A stretch of DNA of 64,000 nucleotides from Blastopirellula retiformator (GTDB taxonomy: Bacteria; Planctomycetota; Planctomycetia; Pirellulales; Pirellulaceae): the NCBI RefSeq assembly GCF_007859755.1, contig NZ_SJPF01000002.1, forward strand, positions 751,995 through 815,994, in the 5' to 3' direction. The position numbers and the translations under genes were made by a program. The notes under the pieces are model-generated. The model was not told the DNA's origin. It was given only the letters and a program-made list of their open reading frames with translations, and did not search any database. Of this stretch, positions 17,003 to 24,159 are shown one piece after another. Position 1 is the stretch's first letter. Each line of letters starts with the position of its first letter.

Positions 17003-17524
17003 TCAAGAGTGAGGCAGTCGATCCGGCGGCTTCTCGATCATCGCGCCGGTATTCGAGGAGAATTCCGTGCGCTTTGTCAACCAAATTTCTCGAATCCTTC
17101 GCACCATCGAAACGCACCACACTAGCCCGCAGCGCAAGCGAGGGAATACGCGTTCCACTGGCATATAAGCTTGAACCTTGGCCACCAAAGTCGCTGCAAA
17201 ACCTCTCGGTCGTGCACGATCGTTTCCCAATCGTGCGGCGGTATTCGATGAAAATCCCGTGCGCTTTGTCAAGCAAGTCTTCGCCTTTGTCGCGACGTCG
17301 TTTCGACATTTTTTCATCACCGCATCTTCTCCCCTCGCGCAGCGCACCTTCGACGCCTGCGCGCAAGACGAGTCGGCCGTCAACGCCTCACCCCGAATCC
17401 GCTGCACCGTCGACGGCGAGACATACATCGCCTTGGCGACCTTACGGACCGACATCCCTTGCGCCAGCAATTGGCCGATCCGCGTTCGCGTCGCTTCCGC
17501 CAGTTTTCGTCCCCGGTTCTCCAT
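17003..17524 (-). CDS. Helix-turn-helix protein; C-terminal half repeat-derived
   Basis: The start ATG overlaps the terminase stop as TGATG. Residues 5-45 form a resolvase/homeodomain-like helix-turn-helix (TRTRIGQLLAQGMSVRKVAK then VSPSTVQRI). Beyond about residue 60 the frame passes through two related copies of a repeat (LTKRTGFSSNTAARL and LTKRTEFSSNTGAMI) and a family B end, so the true protein was probably shorter and its tail is repeat-derived. A DNA-recognition role in packaging or regulation is possible. Confidence 0.5.
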   Translation of the reverse strand: MENRGRKLAEATRTRIGQLLAQGMSVRKVAKAMYVSPSTVQRIRGEALTADSSCAQASKVRCARGEDAVMKKCRNDVATKAKTCLTKRTGFSSNTAARLGNDRARPRGFAATLVAKVQAYMPVERVFPRLRCGLVWCVSMVRRIREIWLTKRTEFSSNTGAMIEKPPDRLPHS

Positions 17525-18750
17525 CAGTGATTACTCCCGTGCAGAATGCGAGCCAACAGCGAAATCCCCATCTCCAGCGCGTCCGGCCCGTCGTCGTAAG
17601 CGCCGACCGGAAAGTCTTTCAGTTGCGACACGAGCAGCTTCGCGCCGCGACTGTCCGCTTTGAAGTGCAACTCTCCCCGCGAGAGAAACGGCGTCAACGT
17701 GCGACGAATCCTCGTTCGCTTGTCTTCGTGATGCGTCTGGCCGTAGATCGGCAGCGGGCGCTCGCGACGTTTGGTCAGCTCCTCGATATTGCACCGCAAC
17801 AGCTCTTGAAACTGGTTCGTCTCGACGATTAGCCCATCGGGGTTGAACGCATCGCACAACGCGCACGCCTTCTCCGCGATCTTGCGGACGTCCCGCCGCT
17901 CAATATCGGCGTCAACGTAGACCTGGCCGTCATAGGTCACTGCCAGCAGCACGAAAGCGCTGTAGTCCGACTTGTCGCTCTTCCCTTTCGACGGATCTAG
18001 CCCGATCACGCGATGGCGAATCTCTTCCTCGGCCGGCCACTTTTGGAACCAAAAGTCAGGCGTCTGAAAGTAGAGCCCCGAGAATTCGGCGCCGGCGATG
18101 TCCAGGAACTGCGCTCGGTACTCTTGATCGAACGACGCCTGGCCGAGGTCCAACAGCGCCGCGTCGAGTTCGGCTTGGTCGATCAACTTGTTCTCGCTGG
18201 TTGGGCATTGCCATGATTTGTAGTTTGGGTCAACGCCATCCAGTTCCAACTGCTCTTTGATCCAGTTCGGCCCGTTGGGGGTCGTCAAAAACATCGACCA
18301 GCCCCGCCGATCCGACAGCGCCGGTCGCAATGCGTCGGACCAGACTTCTTTGTTTACGAAGGCGAACTCGTCGCCGATCATGCCGTCGAGTCCATCGCCG
18401 CGCAAGCTGATCGGCGCGGCGGCCGTCTTGATCGTGATGCTGCCGCCGCTGGGATGTTCGATTCGACATTCGCTTTTCGAGTATTCGAGCCCGCTGCGGA
18501 TGAAGGCCCGCACAATGTCCCGTTCGATCTTCTTCGACTGCGCGAAGGTCGGCGCGACCCAGTACAAGTTGCCGCCGTCGACCATCCCCTTGCGATGTCC
18601 GGGGCCTGCCGGATCGCCATGCCCAAGAATCGCCGCGATCAACCCGGCGCCGGTCTTGCCCCAGCGACGTCCGCAGATCACCCGCTTGTGGCGATGCGGA
18701 TCGCGGAGGATCGGCAGTTGATGCGGCAGCGGCCAGGGAACCTCAATCAC
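17524..18750 (-). CDS. Terminase large subunit
   Basis: This is the ATP-driven DNA packaging motor and nuclease. I chose GTG 18750 because GGGAG lies seven bases upstream and it overlaps the preceding stop by eight bases; ATGs at 18822 and 18807 lie deep inside that gene. Walker A is GRRWGKT (residues 27-33), Walker B is MIGDE (124-128), and the nuclease aspartates are in VIGLDPSKG (about 250) and YDDGPDALEM (near 390). Length (408 residues) and motif order are those of a complete two-domain terminase, so the packaging gene appears intact. Confidence 0.9.
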   Translation of the reverse strand: MIEVPWPLPHQLPILRDPHRHKRVICGRRWGKTGAGLIAAILGHGDPAGPGHRKGMVDGGNLYWVAPTFAQSKKIERDIVRAFIRSGLEYSKSECRIEHPSGGSITIKTAAAPISLRGDGLDGMIGDEFAFVNKEVWSDALRPALSDRRGWSMFLTTPNGPNWIKEQLELDGVDPNYKSWQCPTSENKLIDQAELDAALLDLGQASFDQEYRAQFLDIAGAEFSGLYFQTPDFWFQKWPAEEEIRHRVIGLDPSKGKSDKSDYSAFVLLAVTYDGQVYVDADIERRDVRKIAEKACALCDAFNPDGLIVETNQFQELLRCNIEELTKRRERPLPIYGQTHHEDKRTRIRRTLTPFLSRGELHFKADSRGAKLLVSQLKDFPVGAYDDGPDALEMGISLLARILHGSNH

Positions 18751-19123
18751 GCGACGTCTCCCGGTCTGCGAAAGATGCTTTCTCACTCGCGGGCTCAAAC
18801 GTCTCATGGGCGTCGTTTCCAAAGAAGTTCTTGTTGCTTTCGGTTGTCGGCGGAGACTCTTCGCCGCCGGTCAGCGAGTCGATCTCTACGAGCAAGAGCG
18901 TCCGATCGAGATTGAACTCGCACAGTTTCAACACAAACGCAGCGGCGGCCTGTCGATCCCGCAAACTGAGCTGATCGTTCTCAAGCGTGGTTCGCACCAG
19001 ATCAACGCACAGCTGACGCAGCTTGTCGTCGACCGCGAAACCCTTTTGATTCTCGATCCGCAGCAGCCGCCGGCTGTTTCGCCCGCGCGCAGCTTCTTCG
19101 CTGATTGACGTTGGCTGGCTCAT
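18743..19123 (-). CDS. Putative terminase small subunit, 126 aa
   Basis: The product is charged and helical (RRLLRIENQKGFAVDDKLRQ; LSLRDRQAAAAFVLKLCEFN) with an acidic, probably disordered C-terminus. Position immediately upstream of, and overlapping, the large terminase is where the small subunit normally lies. No HTH is obvious. A MITE-like element lies upstream. Confidence 0.5.
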   Translation of the reverse strand: MSQPTSISEEAARGRNSRRLLRIENQKGFAVDDKLRQLCVDLVRTTLENDQLSLRDRQAAAAFVLKLCEFNLDRTLLLVEIDSLTGGEESPPTTESNKNFFGNDAHETFEPASEKASFADRETSRD

Positions 19124-19172
19124 ACCGCCTCACGGAGTTATGTAGAAAGATGAAATCCATTTGGCTCGAACA

Positions 19173-19326
19173 CTAGCCCGCAGCGCAAGCGAGGGAATGC
19201 GTTGGAAAATGTCAAATGACGAAGCCCTAATGTTTGAGGGAAGACCTCGAAATCCGAACTAGTCATTCGTGATTTGACATTCCTCTTTGCTTGCAGCCGC
19301 TTTCCCTCGCTTGCACTGCGGGCTAG
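19173..19326. repeat. Family B MITE-like element, copy 2
   Basis: The element is 154 bp from CTAG to CTAG with inverted ends (CTAGCCCGCAGCGCAAGCGA on the left, its near complement on the right) and the shared interior phrase GAAGCCCTAATGT. The right CTAG supplies the TAG stop of the adjacent minus-strand gene. Confidence 0.85.
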
Positions 19327-19703
19327 CGTCGTGTTGGTTTGAGCTTCGTCAGCTCGCGGCGTTCTTCGATGGATCGCATCTCGCGTTCCAGTACTTCCGG
19401 ATCGTAAGTCGTCCAGGTTTCGCGCTTTCGGGGAGCGTAGACCTTGCGCAGTTGCATCAAGTCGCGCCAGTAGCAGACATACTGATCGCGGCGCCAGTCG
19501 CGGGTTGGCAACTGAGCGTCGCTATTGATCAGCCGCCAGGCCCGGATTTGAAAGCGGTCGCGATCCCAGTCCCAAAAGATGATCTGGTCGATCACATGTC
19601 GGCCTTGTTCGTCAAAAAAGTGATTCACTTCGATCAAGTCGACGCGATCGATCGTCGCCGCTTGTACGGGAATCGCCGCCAATATCAGCAAGAGAGTCGC
19701 CAT
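19323..19703 (-). CDS. Small secreted protein of unknown function
   Basis: The protein begins MATLLLILAAIPVQAATIDR, a signal peptide with probable cleavage after VQA. The mature part is rich in Arg, Asp and aromatic residues (FWDWDRDRFQIRAWRLI; YVCYWRDLMQLRKVY). Its stop codon TAG is provided by the CTAG end of a family B repeat. It lies in the phage cluster between the thioredoxin-fold gene and the terminase genes. No known domain was recognised. Confidence 0.6.
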   Translation of the reverse strand: MATLLLILAAIPVQAATIDRVDLIEVNHFFDEQGRHVIDQIIFWDWDRDRFQIRAWRLINSDAQLPTRDWRRDQYVCYWRDLMQLRKVYAPRKRETWTTYDPEVLEREMRSIEERRELTKLKPTRR

Positions 19704-19742
19704 TGTCCGTCTCCTTCTACCTAGAACCGCCTCCGCCGCCCG

Positions 19743-20261
19743 CTACTGCGCCAAGATCTTGGTTACCTCGCTCGCCTTCGTCGGCCGCGTTTGTTTCGGC
19801 TTGTCCCCCACATAATGAAAGACCGCCAGCGCCGGTAGCGTCCGCCGCGAACCCATCACCGTCCGAGCGGTCGCGCGATCGGCGTCGTAGTCAACGATCA
19901 CCAACGACGCCGAGGGGAGCTTGTCATCACGCTGCAGCGTCAACAGTTCACGCTTCATCGCAGGACAATAAGGGCACCAGCTGGCCGTCACCATCACCAC
20001 CATCGGCCGCCGCTGACTCTTGTAAAGCGCATAAGCGTCGCGATACGAAATCGGCTGCGCTGGCGCCACTTCCGGCGTCGGCGCTATCGGCCCGATCAAG
20101 TCGGGCACATCTTTCACCACCGACGCATATGCCAGGCAAACCGCCGCCTTGGCCCGAGCCCCATCGTCCGCCGCAGCAATCGCCGGCGTCGCCAGCAACA
20201 TCACCATGTAGGTCAGGCCTCGGCCTGACGACCGAACGAGAAACCACGACACCAACTTCAT
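19743..20261 (-). CDS. Exported thioredoxin-fold protein (CPYC)
   Basis: I chose ATG 20261 with AGGTGA upstream. Residues 1-30 form a signal or anchor segment (LTYMVMLLATPAIAAADDG). The thioredoxin-like core contains VTASWCPYCPAMKRELLTLQ, with the redox pair in CPYC, then VDYDADRATARTVMGSRRTL and PALAVFHYVG, where TLPAL carries the cis-proline. It would act outside the cytoplasmic membrane as a disulfide oxidoreductase. It sits just downstream of the papain-like peptidase gene in the phage cluster, which itself needs a free cysteine. Confidence 0.75.
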   Translation of the reverse strand: MKLVSWFLVRSSGRGLTYMVMLLATPAIAAADDGARAKAAVCLAYASVVKDVPDLIGPIAPTPEVAPAQPISYRDAYALYKSQRRPMVVMVTASWCPYCPAMKRELLTLQRDDKLPSASLVIVDYDADRATARTVMGSRRTLPALAVFHYVGDKPKQTRPTKASEVTKILAQ

Positions 20262-20303
20262 TACGTCACCTAACGTTGAGGGAATTTCAAAGTCCGACAC
20301 TAG

Positions 20304-20452
20304 CAGTCCGTTGATTTTCTCGACGGACTGCGTGATCGCATGGATGCGATCCCAAAATAGCGACGTAAGTCGTTATTTTGCGAGCCGCGAAGAGCTACGC
20401 TCTGAGCCTGGCGAGGTTGGAAAATGCCACGATGGCATTTTTCAACAGGCAG
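20304..20452 (+). mobile_element. Family A hairpin MITE, copy 1 (149 bp, CTAG duplication)
   Basis: The element starts CAGTCCGTTGATTTTCTC and ends TTTTTCAACAGGCAG, with imperfect terminal inverted repeats. CTAG is present on both sides (20300-20303 and 20453-20456). Inside lie consecutive hairpins: GATCGCAT/ATGCGATC, AAAATAGCGAC/GTCGTTATTTT, AGAGC/GCTCT and AAAATGCCA/TGGCATTTT. It has inserted in the left CTAG of a family B element. Confidence 0.9.
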
Positions 20453-20586
20453 CTAGCTCGCAGCGCCAGCGAGGGAATGGGTTCGGAACTGTCGAATGGC
20501 GAAGCCCTAATGTCCAAAGGAAGACACTTCGTTCCGACATCTGATTTTCCTTGCAGCCGCATTCCCTCGCTGGCGCTGCCGGCTAG
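20453..20586. repeat. Family B MITE-like element, copy 3
   Basis: The element is 134 bp with ends CTAGCTCGCAGCGCCAGCGA and the complementary right end finishing CTAG at 20586. It shares the interior GAAGCCCTAATGTCC. Its left end has been hit by family A copy 1. Confidence 0.8.
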
Positions 20587-20594
20587 TGTTTTGC

Positions 20595-20891
20595 TTACCA
20601 GCCTTCGGCGTGATCGATGTCGTCGCCGTCGTGCAGCAACAACTCACGGGTCGGCGGCGAGTAGCTCATCATTGCGTGCGGCGGCGCGAAGCTTTCTCTC
20701 GGCGGGCCGTCGCGCATTCCTTTGTCGATCATCCAATTGGTCAGCGCCCGCACGAAGCGTTTGCCGAGGCTGTCGCGCTGCACGTCGGTCGGCACGGGGC
20801 CGTTCAGCACATCGTCCGCCTTTTCCAGCAGCAGCAACCCAGACAACACCAACACGCAACCAAACAAACCAGCGGTCAAGATTTTCATCAC
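20595..20891 (-). CDS. Small membrane or secreted protein, 98 aa
   Basis: The N-terminus MMKILTAGLFGCVLVLSGLL is a signal peptide or a single membrane anchor; the Cys at position 12 is followed by too long a hydrophobic run for a clear lipobox. The rest is soluble and ends with acidic HDGDDIDHAEGW. It lies five bases downstream of the peptidase gene, on the same strand. Function unknown. Confidence 0.55.
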   Translation of the reverse strand: MMKILTAGLFGCVLVLSGLLLLEKADDVLNGPVPTDVQRDSLGKRFVRALTNWMIDKGMRDGPPRESFAPPHAMMSYSPPTRELLLHDGDDIDHAEGW

Positions 20892-20896
20892 AGCAC

Positions 20897-22060
20897 CTAT
20901 AAACTGAGAGCAAAGATGGAATCGTCCTGTGATGCACGCTGCACCCAGGCGGCATGATCCAATTCACGAAACGGGAACCCGTCGTACCCGCTGACCGAGA
21001 ACGAATCGTTCTGCCGCAGCATTCGATCGACGGTCGCCTGGTCGACCCAGAACGAACCGTCCGGCATATCGTCGGGCCACTTCGGCCCGCTGACCCAAGT
21101 CGGGCCCCAACTGTTCAAGCAAAGCAGCCCGGGGCGATCGTGCCGCACGCCGATAAAGCACATGCAGTGCGACCAACTGCCCGACGGGCGGCAAAACCCT
21201 TGTTCATCTCGCTTGCTGCTGAACCCCTGGCCGCTGCAAACCGGCACCGGATAGCCGCTTTGAATCGCCGCCGCCGCTTCTTCAAACGTGCTGACCAGGG
21301 CGACGGTCCGCACCGGGCTTTTCTCCGCTTCGCGATCGAGCTGGCCGCCATCGTGCTGACCGCCATTTCCATAATTGCCCCAGTCTTTGGCGCGGCGCGA
21401 TGAATATTCGGACAGGTCGACCGACGGGTATGCCTGGCGAAAGATCAGACCGTAATCCCGAACCCATTTCGCCGCGGCCCCTCCATAGCTGCCGTCGCTG
21501 TAACCGCCGCGGGTCACCCCACGAGCTTCGACTCGCGAGCCGCCATAGATCGACTCGGTCGCGACCGGGCGCCACTCGGCGCTGTCCCCCTGACAGTACA
21601 TGATCGCCAGGTGAATATCGCAGGCATGCGCCCAACCCCAGCTGACGCAATCGCCGATCCCTTGTCGGCCCACCTGCCAATCGACGCCAAACGTATCGCG
21701 GTGCGCCTTGTAAAGCGCCCGGTAGAGCAGCGCGTCATGCGGCGGACCGCGCGGCGCGAATAGTTGCGGCGCCGCCTGTCGCAGTTTCGGCTGCGGCAGC
21801 GTACTCAAAAACCGTCGCGTTTCATTCGGCCGCGGCTTGTAGCCGAACAACGCGACCGCCGGCTGCCGTTTACCAGGCAAGACGTCGGGCGAAGGTTTCA
21901 CTGGGCGAACCTCGCCCTGCGTTTCGTCGCTCACTTCTTCCGGCACATCGGACGGATTCTCGCGAGCCGCGAAGTAGGCGAGCCCGCCGATCGTGCCGAG
22001 CAGCACGAGCAGCAGTACTTGCCAGCGTTGGCTTGGTGGATGGTTGTTGTCTTTTGGCAT
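20897..22060 (-). CDS. Membrane-anchored papain-like cysteine peptidase
   Basis: From ATG 22060 the 387-residue protein has one membrane segment near residues 14-33 (WQVLLLVLLGTIGGLAYFAA) and a Pro-rich linker. The C1A-type catalytic set is visible: Gln/Cys in GRQGIGDCVSWGWAHACD (about 135), His in SGSWSHCMCFIGV (about 300) and Asn in LCLNSWGPTW (about 320). The catalytic domain would face outward. Within a phage cluster it could process virion proteins or act in cell-envelope degradation; the host substrate is unknown. A short upstream extension with two more ATGs exists. Confidence 0.8.
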   Translation of the reverse strand: MPKDNNHPPSQRWQVLLLVLLGTIGGLAYFAARENPSDVPEEVSDETQGEVRPVKPSPDVLPGKRQPAVALFGYKPRPNETRRFLSTLPQPKLRQAAPQLFAPRGPPHDALLYRALYKAHRDTFGVDWQVGRQGIGDCVSWGWAHACDIHLAIMYCQGDSAEWRPVATESIYGGSRVEARGVTRGGYSDGSYGGAAAKWVRDYGLIFRQAYPSVDLSEYSSRRAKDWGNYGNGGQHDGGQLDREAEKSPVRTVALVSTFEEAAAAIQSGYPVPVCSGQGFSSKRDEQGFCRPSGSWSHCMCFIGVRHDRPGLLCLNSWGPTWVSGPKWPDDMPDGSFWVDQATVDRMLRQNDSFSVSGYDGFPFRELDHAAWVQRASQDDSIFALSL

Positions 22061-22112
22061 TCGCGCTTCTTTCGTCATTGGAGTTTCGACATTCGTCATT
22101 GGCTTTTGGCCG

Positions 22113-22282
22113 CACTGCCTCGCTAGTGCTGCGGGCTAGTGCTGACCTCTTGTAGGGTCCGTTGTGCGGGCCGGGCGCCGCTTGATCGCTTCGATTGCGG
22201 GTGGTTGCTCGATCGTGACGCGTGGTCCGCACAGCGGACCCTACGGGTGGTTACGCTTTCCAGTGGTTACGCTTTCCAGTGG
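22113..22282. repeat. Repeat cluster: family B end, family C copy 2, 16-bp tandem
   Basis: A family B end (GCGGGCTAGTG, to 22140) is followed by family C copy 2 with ends GTAGGGTCCGTTGTGCGGGC (22152) and GGTCCGCACAGCGGACCCTA (22224). Then GGTTACGCTTTCCAGT occurs twice in tandem, and a third diverged unit overlaps the 3' end of the next gene, encoding its final RWKS. Confidence 0.75.
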
Positions 22283-22768
22283 TTACGACTTCCAGCGGAG
22301 GTACTCGGCGGCGTAGCGGGCCGACTTGGCCAGTTGCCGATAGGCGTTGATCCAGTTGCGGCGGCGATCGTCGGACAGTCCACCGCCATCGACGCCCAGC
22401 CGCGCGTCGAGGTACGTTTTGATCTCGCCGCCCAGACGCGGATACTTGGCGGCATAGCTGCCCCCGCTCAGTTGCGTTTCGCGGGCGATCATCCGCAGGT
22501 TTTCTAGCTGCACTCCGCTGCGCAGTTGCGGTTGGCTGCGAGCGGCGTCGTACTCGATCACGGCGGCGATCGAGTCGCACAACTCCGCAAACCGCTGGGC
22601 ATCTTGGCTCGCCTCGTTGTGGGCATCGCTTTCGCGAAACGCCGCCAACAAGTCAGGTTCGCCGGGGTTTTCGGGCGGCGGCGTGATCGTCGGCAGCAAG
22701 TCGAACTGCGAGAGCCCGGCCGCCGCCAACATCGCCGCCATCAGCAGGAAGCAGACGTTAGGTTTCAT
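22283..22768 (-). CDS. Secreted protein of unknown function, 161 aa
   Basis: A signal peptide (MKPNVCFLLMAAMLAAAGLS) precedes a helical domain with DAQRFAELCDSIAAVIEYDA and LSDDRRRNWINAYRQLAKSA. The stop region is part of a 16-bp tandem repeat that continues downstream, so the C-terminus may have been altered by repeat slippage. It overlaps the next upstream gene by 11 bases, indicating one transcript. No family recognised. Confidence 0.6.
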   Translation of the reverse strand: MKPNVCFLLMAAMLAAAGLSQFDLLPTITPPPENPGEPDLLAAFRESDAHNEASQDAQRFAELCDSIAAVIEYDAARSQPQLRSGVQLENLRMIARETQLSGGSYAAKYPRLGGEIKTYLDARLGVDGGGLSDDRRRNWINAYRQLAKSARYAAEYLRWKS

Positions 22769-23075
22769 CGTTGGGCGCCTCCATGATGAGATGCTTCACC
22801 AGATCGAGCCCCGCCTGGCGAATCTCTTCGCTCGACGCGCCGCTGGCGATCAGCACCGGGCGAACGACGCAAAACCAGGCGCGAAACGCATCGACCGGAT
22901 TGGGGCCCGGCGAATCGCGCTCGGGCTGCGGATTCTTCGCGATCAACTTCACAGGGAGCGGCGCCGGCGCCGGACCGCCGCTGCTGGCCGGCGCTTTTAG
23001 CGCGGGGGCCCAGACGAGCGAAACGAGACCGAGCGCGCCAAACGCCGCCGCCGCAATCAGAAACAAATTAAGCAC
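22758..23075 (-). CDS. Small single-pass membrane protein, 105 aa
   Basis: The N-terminus MLNLFLIAAAAFGALGLVSL forms one membrane segment. A Pro/Ala-rich linker follows, then a helical soluble part (SSEEIRQAGLDLVKHLIMEA). It overlaps the genes on both sides by 8-11 bases. A holin or spanin-like role in a lysis module with the papain-like peptidase is one possibility, without motif support. Confidence 0.55.
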   Translation of the reverse strand: MLNLFLIAAAAFGALGLVSLVWAPALKAPASSGGPAPAPLPVKLIAKNPQPERDSPGPNPVDAFRAWFCVVRPVLIASGASSEEIRQAGLDLVKHLIMEAPNDET

Positions 23076-23421
23076 GGAATTGCTCCAGGTTTTGGGCGTA
23101 GAGAGCTTCGATCAAACCGGCGGCGATCGTCAGGATGATGCTGCGCGTCGCCGAGCGGACGTACGGCAGCTTCATCCAAAACAGCCAGGTCGGCAGCGGA
23201 ACCTGGGCGACGACGTAATCCCAAAACGCGCCGACCCACTCCAGAACCGCCGCCTTCTTTTCGGCGCCAGGGTTCAGCAGTTCTTCTTTGGCGGCCAGCA
23301 TCGCGCCATGGATGAACGTCAAAAATGCCTCGCTCAGCGCGTCCCAACTGAAGCCGGGTCGCAGCTTGGCCTGAGCTTCGGCGAGTAGTTCAGACAACTT
23401 GTCAGTGAAGGTCGTGACCAT
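23068..23421 (-). CDS. Amphipathic/membrane-associated small protein, 117 aa
   Basis: The sequence alternates amphipathic helices (FTDKLSELLAEAQAKL) with a hydrophobic C-terminal half (WVGAFWDYVVAQVPLPTWLF; SIILTIAAGLIEALYA). The last segment may span or line the membrane. Co-transcribed and overlapping with the next gene. It could be a holin-type protein. Family unknown. Confidence 0.5.
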   Translation of the reverse strand: MVTTFTDKLSELLAEAQAKLRPGFSWDALSEAFLTFIHGAMLAAKEELLNPGAEKKAAVLEWVGAFWDYVVAQVPLPTWLFWMKLPYVRSATRSIILTIAAGLIEALYAQNLEQFRA

Positions 23422-23547
23422 TCAACGTCGCTCCGAAATAGGTTGGTAAAGGGAAAGCGGCGGCCGGTCGGCGCATACCGCCAGCGGGACGGCGACCTAC
23501 GCGCCGTTTTTCGCTACGAAAATGGGAATCGAACCAAGAAGTGCGGC

Positions 23548-23922
23548 TTAGAGCGCCTGCTCGAAGCTGCGGGTTTTGAAGTCGCGGACCAGTTGCCGTA
23601 CGCTGTCGCGCACCTGGCTGGCGCGGGTCGTGTTGATCGCCGGCACTTCGAGCAGCTGCTCGTAGGTAACGCCTTGCAGATCGCCGACGGTCGTGATGTG
23701 CACGCTTTTCAAAGCGGTGATGACCTGCGGTTCGAGACTGAGTCGGGCCAGCGGCACTTCCCGCGGCTGCGCGAATTGACGGATCAACTCGCGGCGTTCC
23801 GACCGCACCTCTTCCAGACAGCGAGCCAAGATCGACTGGGCGGCGGAGAAGTTCCCCTGCGCCAGCTGCATTTCAATCTGCCGAGCGACAACCTCCGCTT
23901 GCGCGGTCGTAATACGGGTCAT
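23548..23922 (-). CDS. RNA polymerase alpha-CTD-like protein, 124 aa
   Basis: I chose ATG 23922 (MTRITTAQAEVVARQIEMQL) with GGAG seven bases upstream. Residues 1-50 form helices. Residues 55-120 (PLARLSLEPQVITALKSVHI then TTVGDLQGVTYEQLLEVPAI) match the helix-hairpin-helix pattern of the RNA polymerase alpha C-terminal domain: a conserved L-L pattern, TVGDL and a second hairpin. The host alpha-CTD binds UP elements, activators and antiterminators. A free copy at the head of a phage operon might redirect transcription. The fold is well supported; the role is inferred. Confidence 0.7.
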   Translation of the reverse strand: MTRITTAQAEVVARQIEMQLAQGNFSAAQSILARCLEEVRSERRELIRQFAQPREVPLARLSLEPQVITALKSVHITTVGDLQGVTYEQLLEVPAINTTRASQVRDSVRQLVRDFKTRSFEQAL

Positions 23923-23962
23923 GACGGAACTCCGGTGAGGGGATGGAATGGAAAAAACGCAC

Positions 23963-24146
23963 ACTAGCCCGCAAGCGAGGGAATGCGTTAGGATTTATCG
24001 AATGACCATGCTTGAAGGCCTTCTTCGTAGGGTGGGTGCAGCAAGCGCGCGCCATCCCTATCTCGCATGACGCGCGACTCGCTTGCGTAACCCACCTTTG
24101 CTTGGAAGCCGCATTGTTGGGTTTCGCTGCGCTGCACCCAACCTAC
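23963..24146. repeat. Family B end and family D inverted repeat
   Basis: A single family B end (CACTAGCCCGCAAGCGAGGG, 23963) is followed by an element with ends GTAGGGTGGGTGCAGC (24027-24042) and GCTGCACCCAACCTAC (24131-24146), an inverted pair with two changes. No coding frame is supported here. Confidence 0.65.
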
Positions 24147-24159
24147 GACTCGAGTCGCG

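Noticed and set aside
20311..20544. Short open frames such as those containing RYFASREELRSEPGE
   Set aside because: The same peptide appears at every family A copy because it is a translation of the repeat; there is no RBS or independent evidence.
22248..22285. Possible CRISPR-like array from GGTTACGCTTTCCAGT repeats
   Set aside because: Units are directly adjacent without spacers and only three; no cas genes lie in the window. It is a simple tandem repeat.
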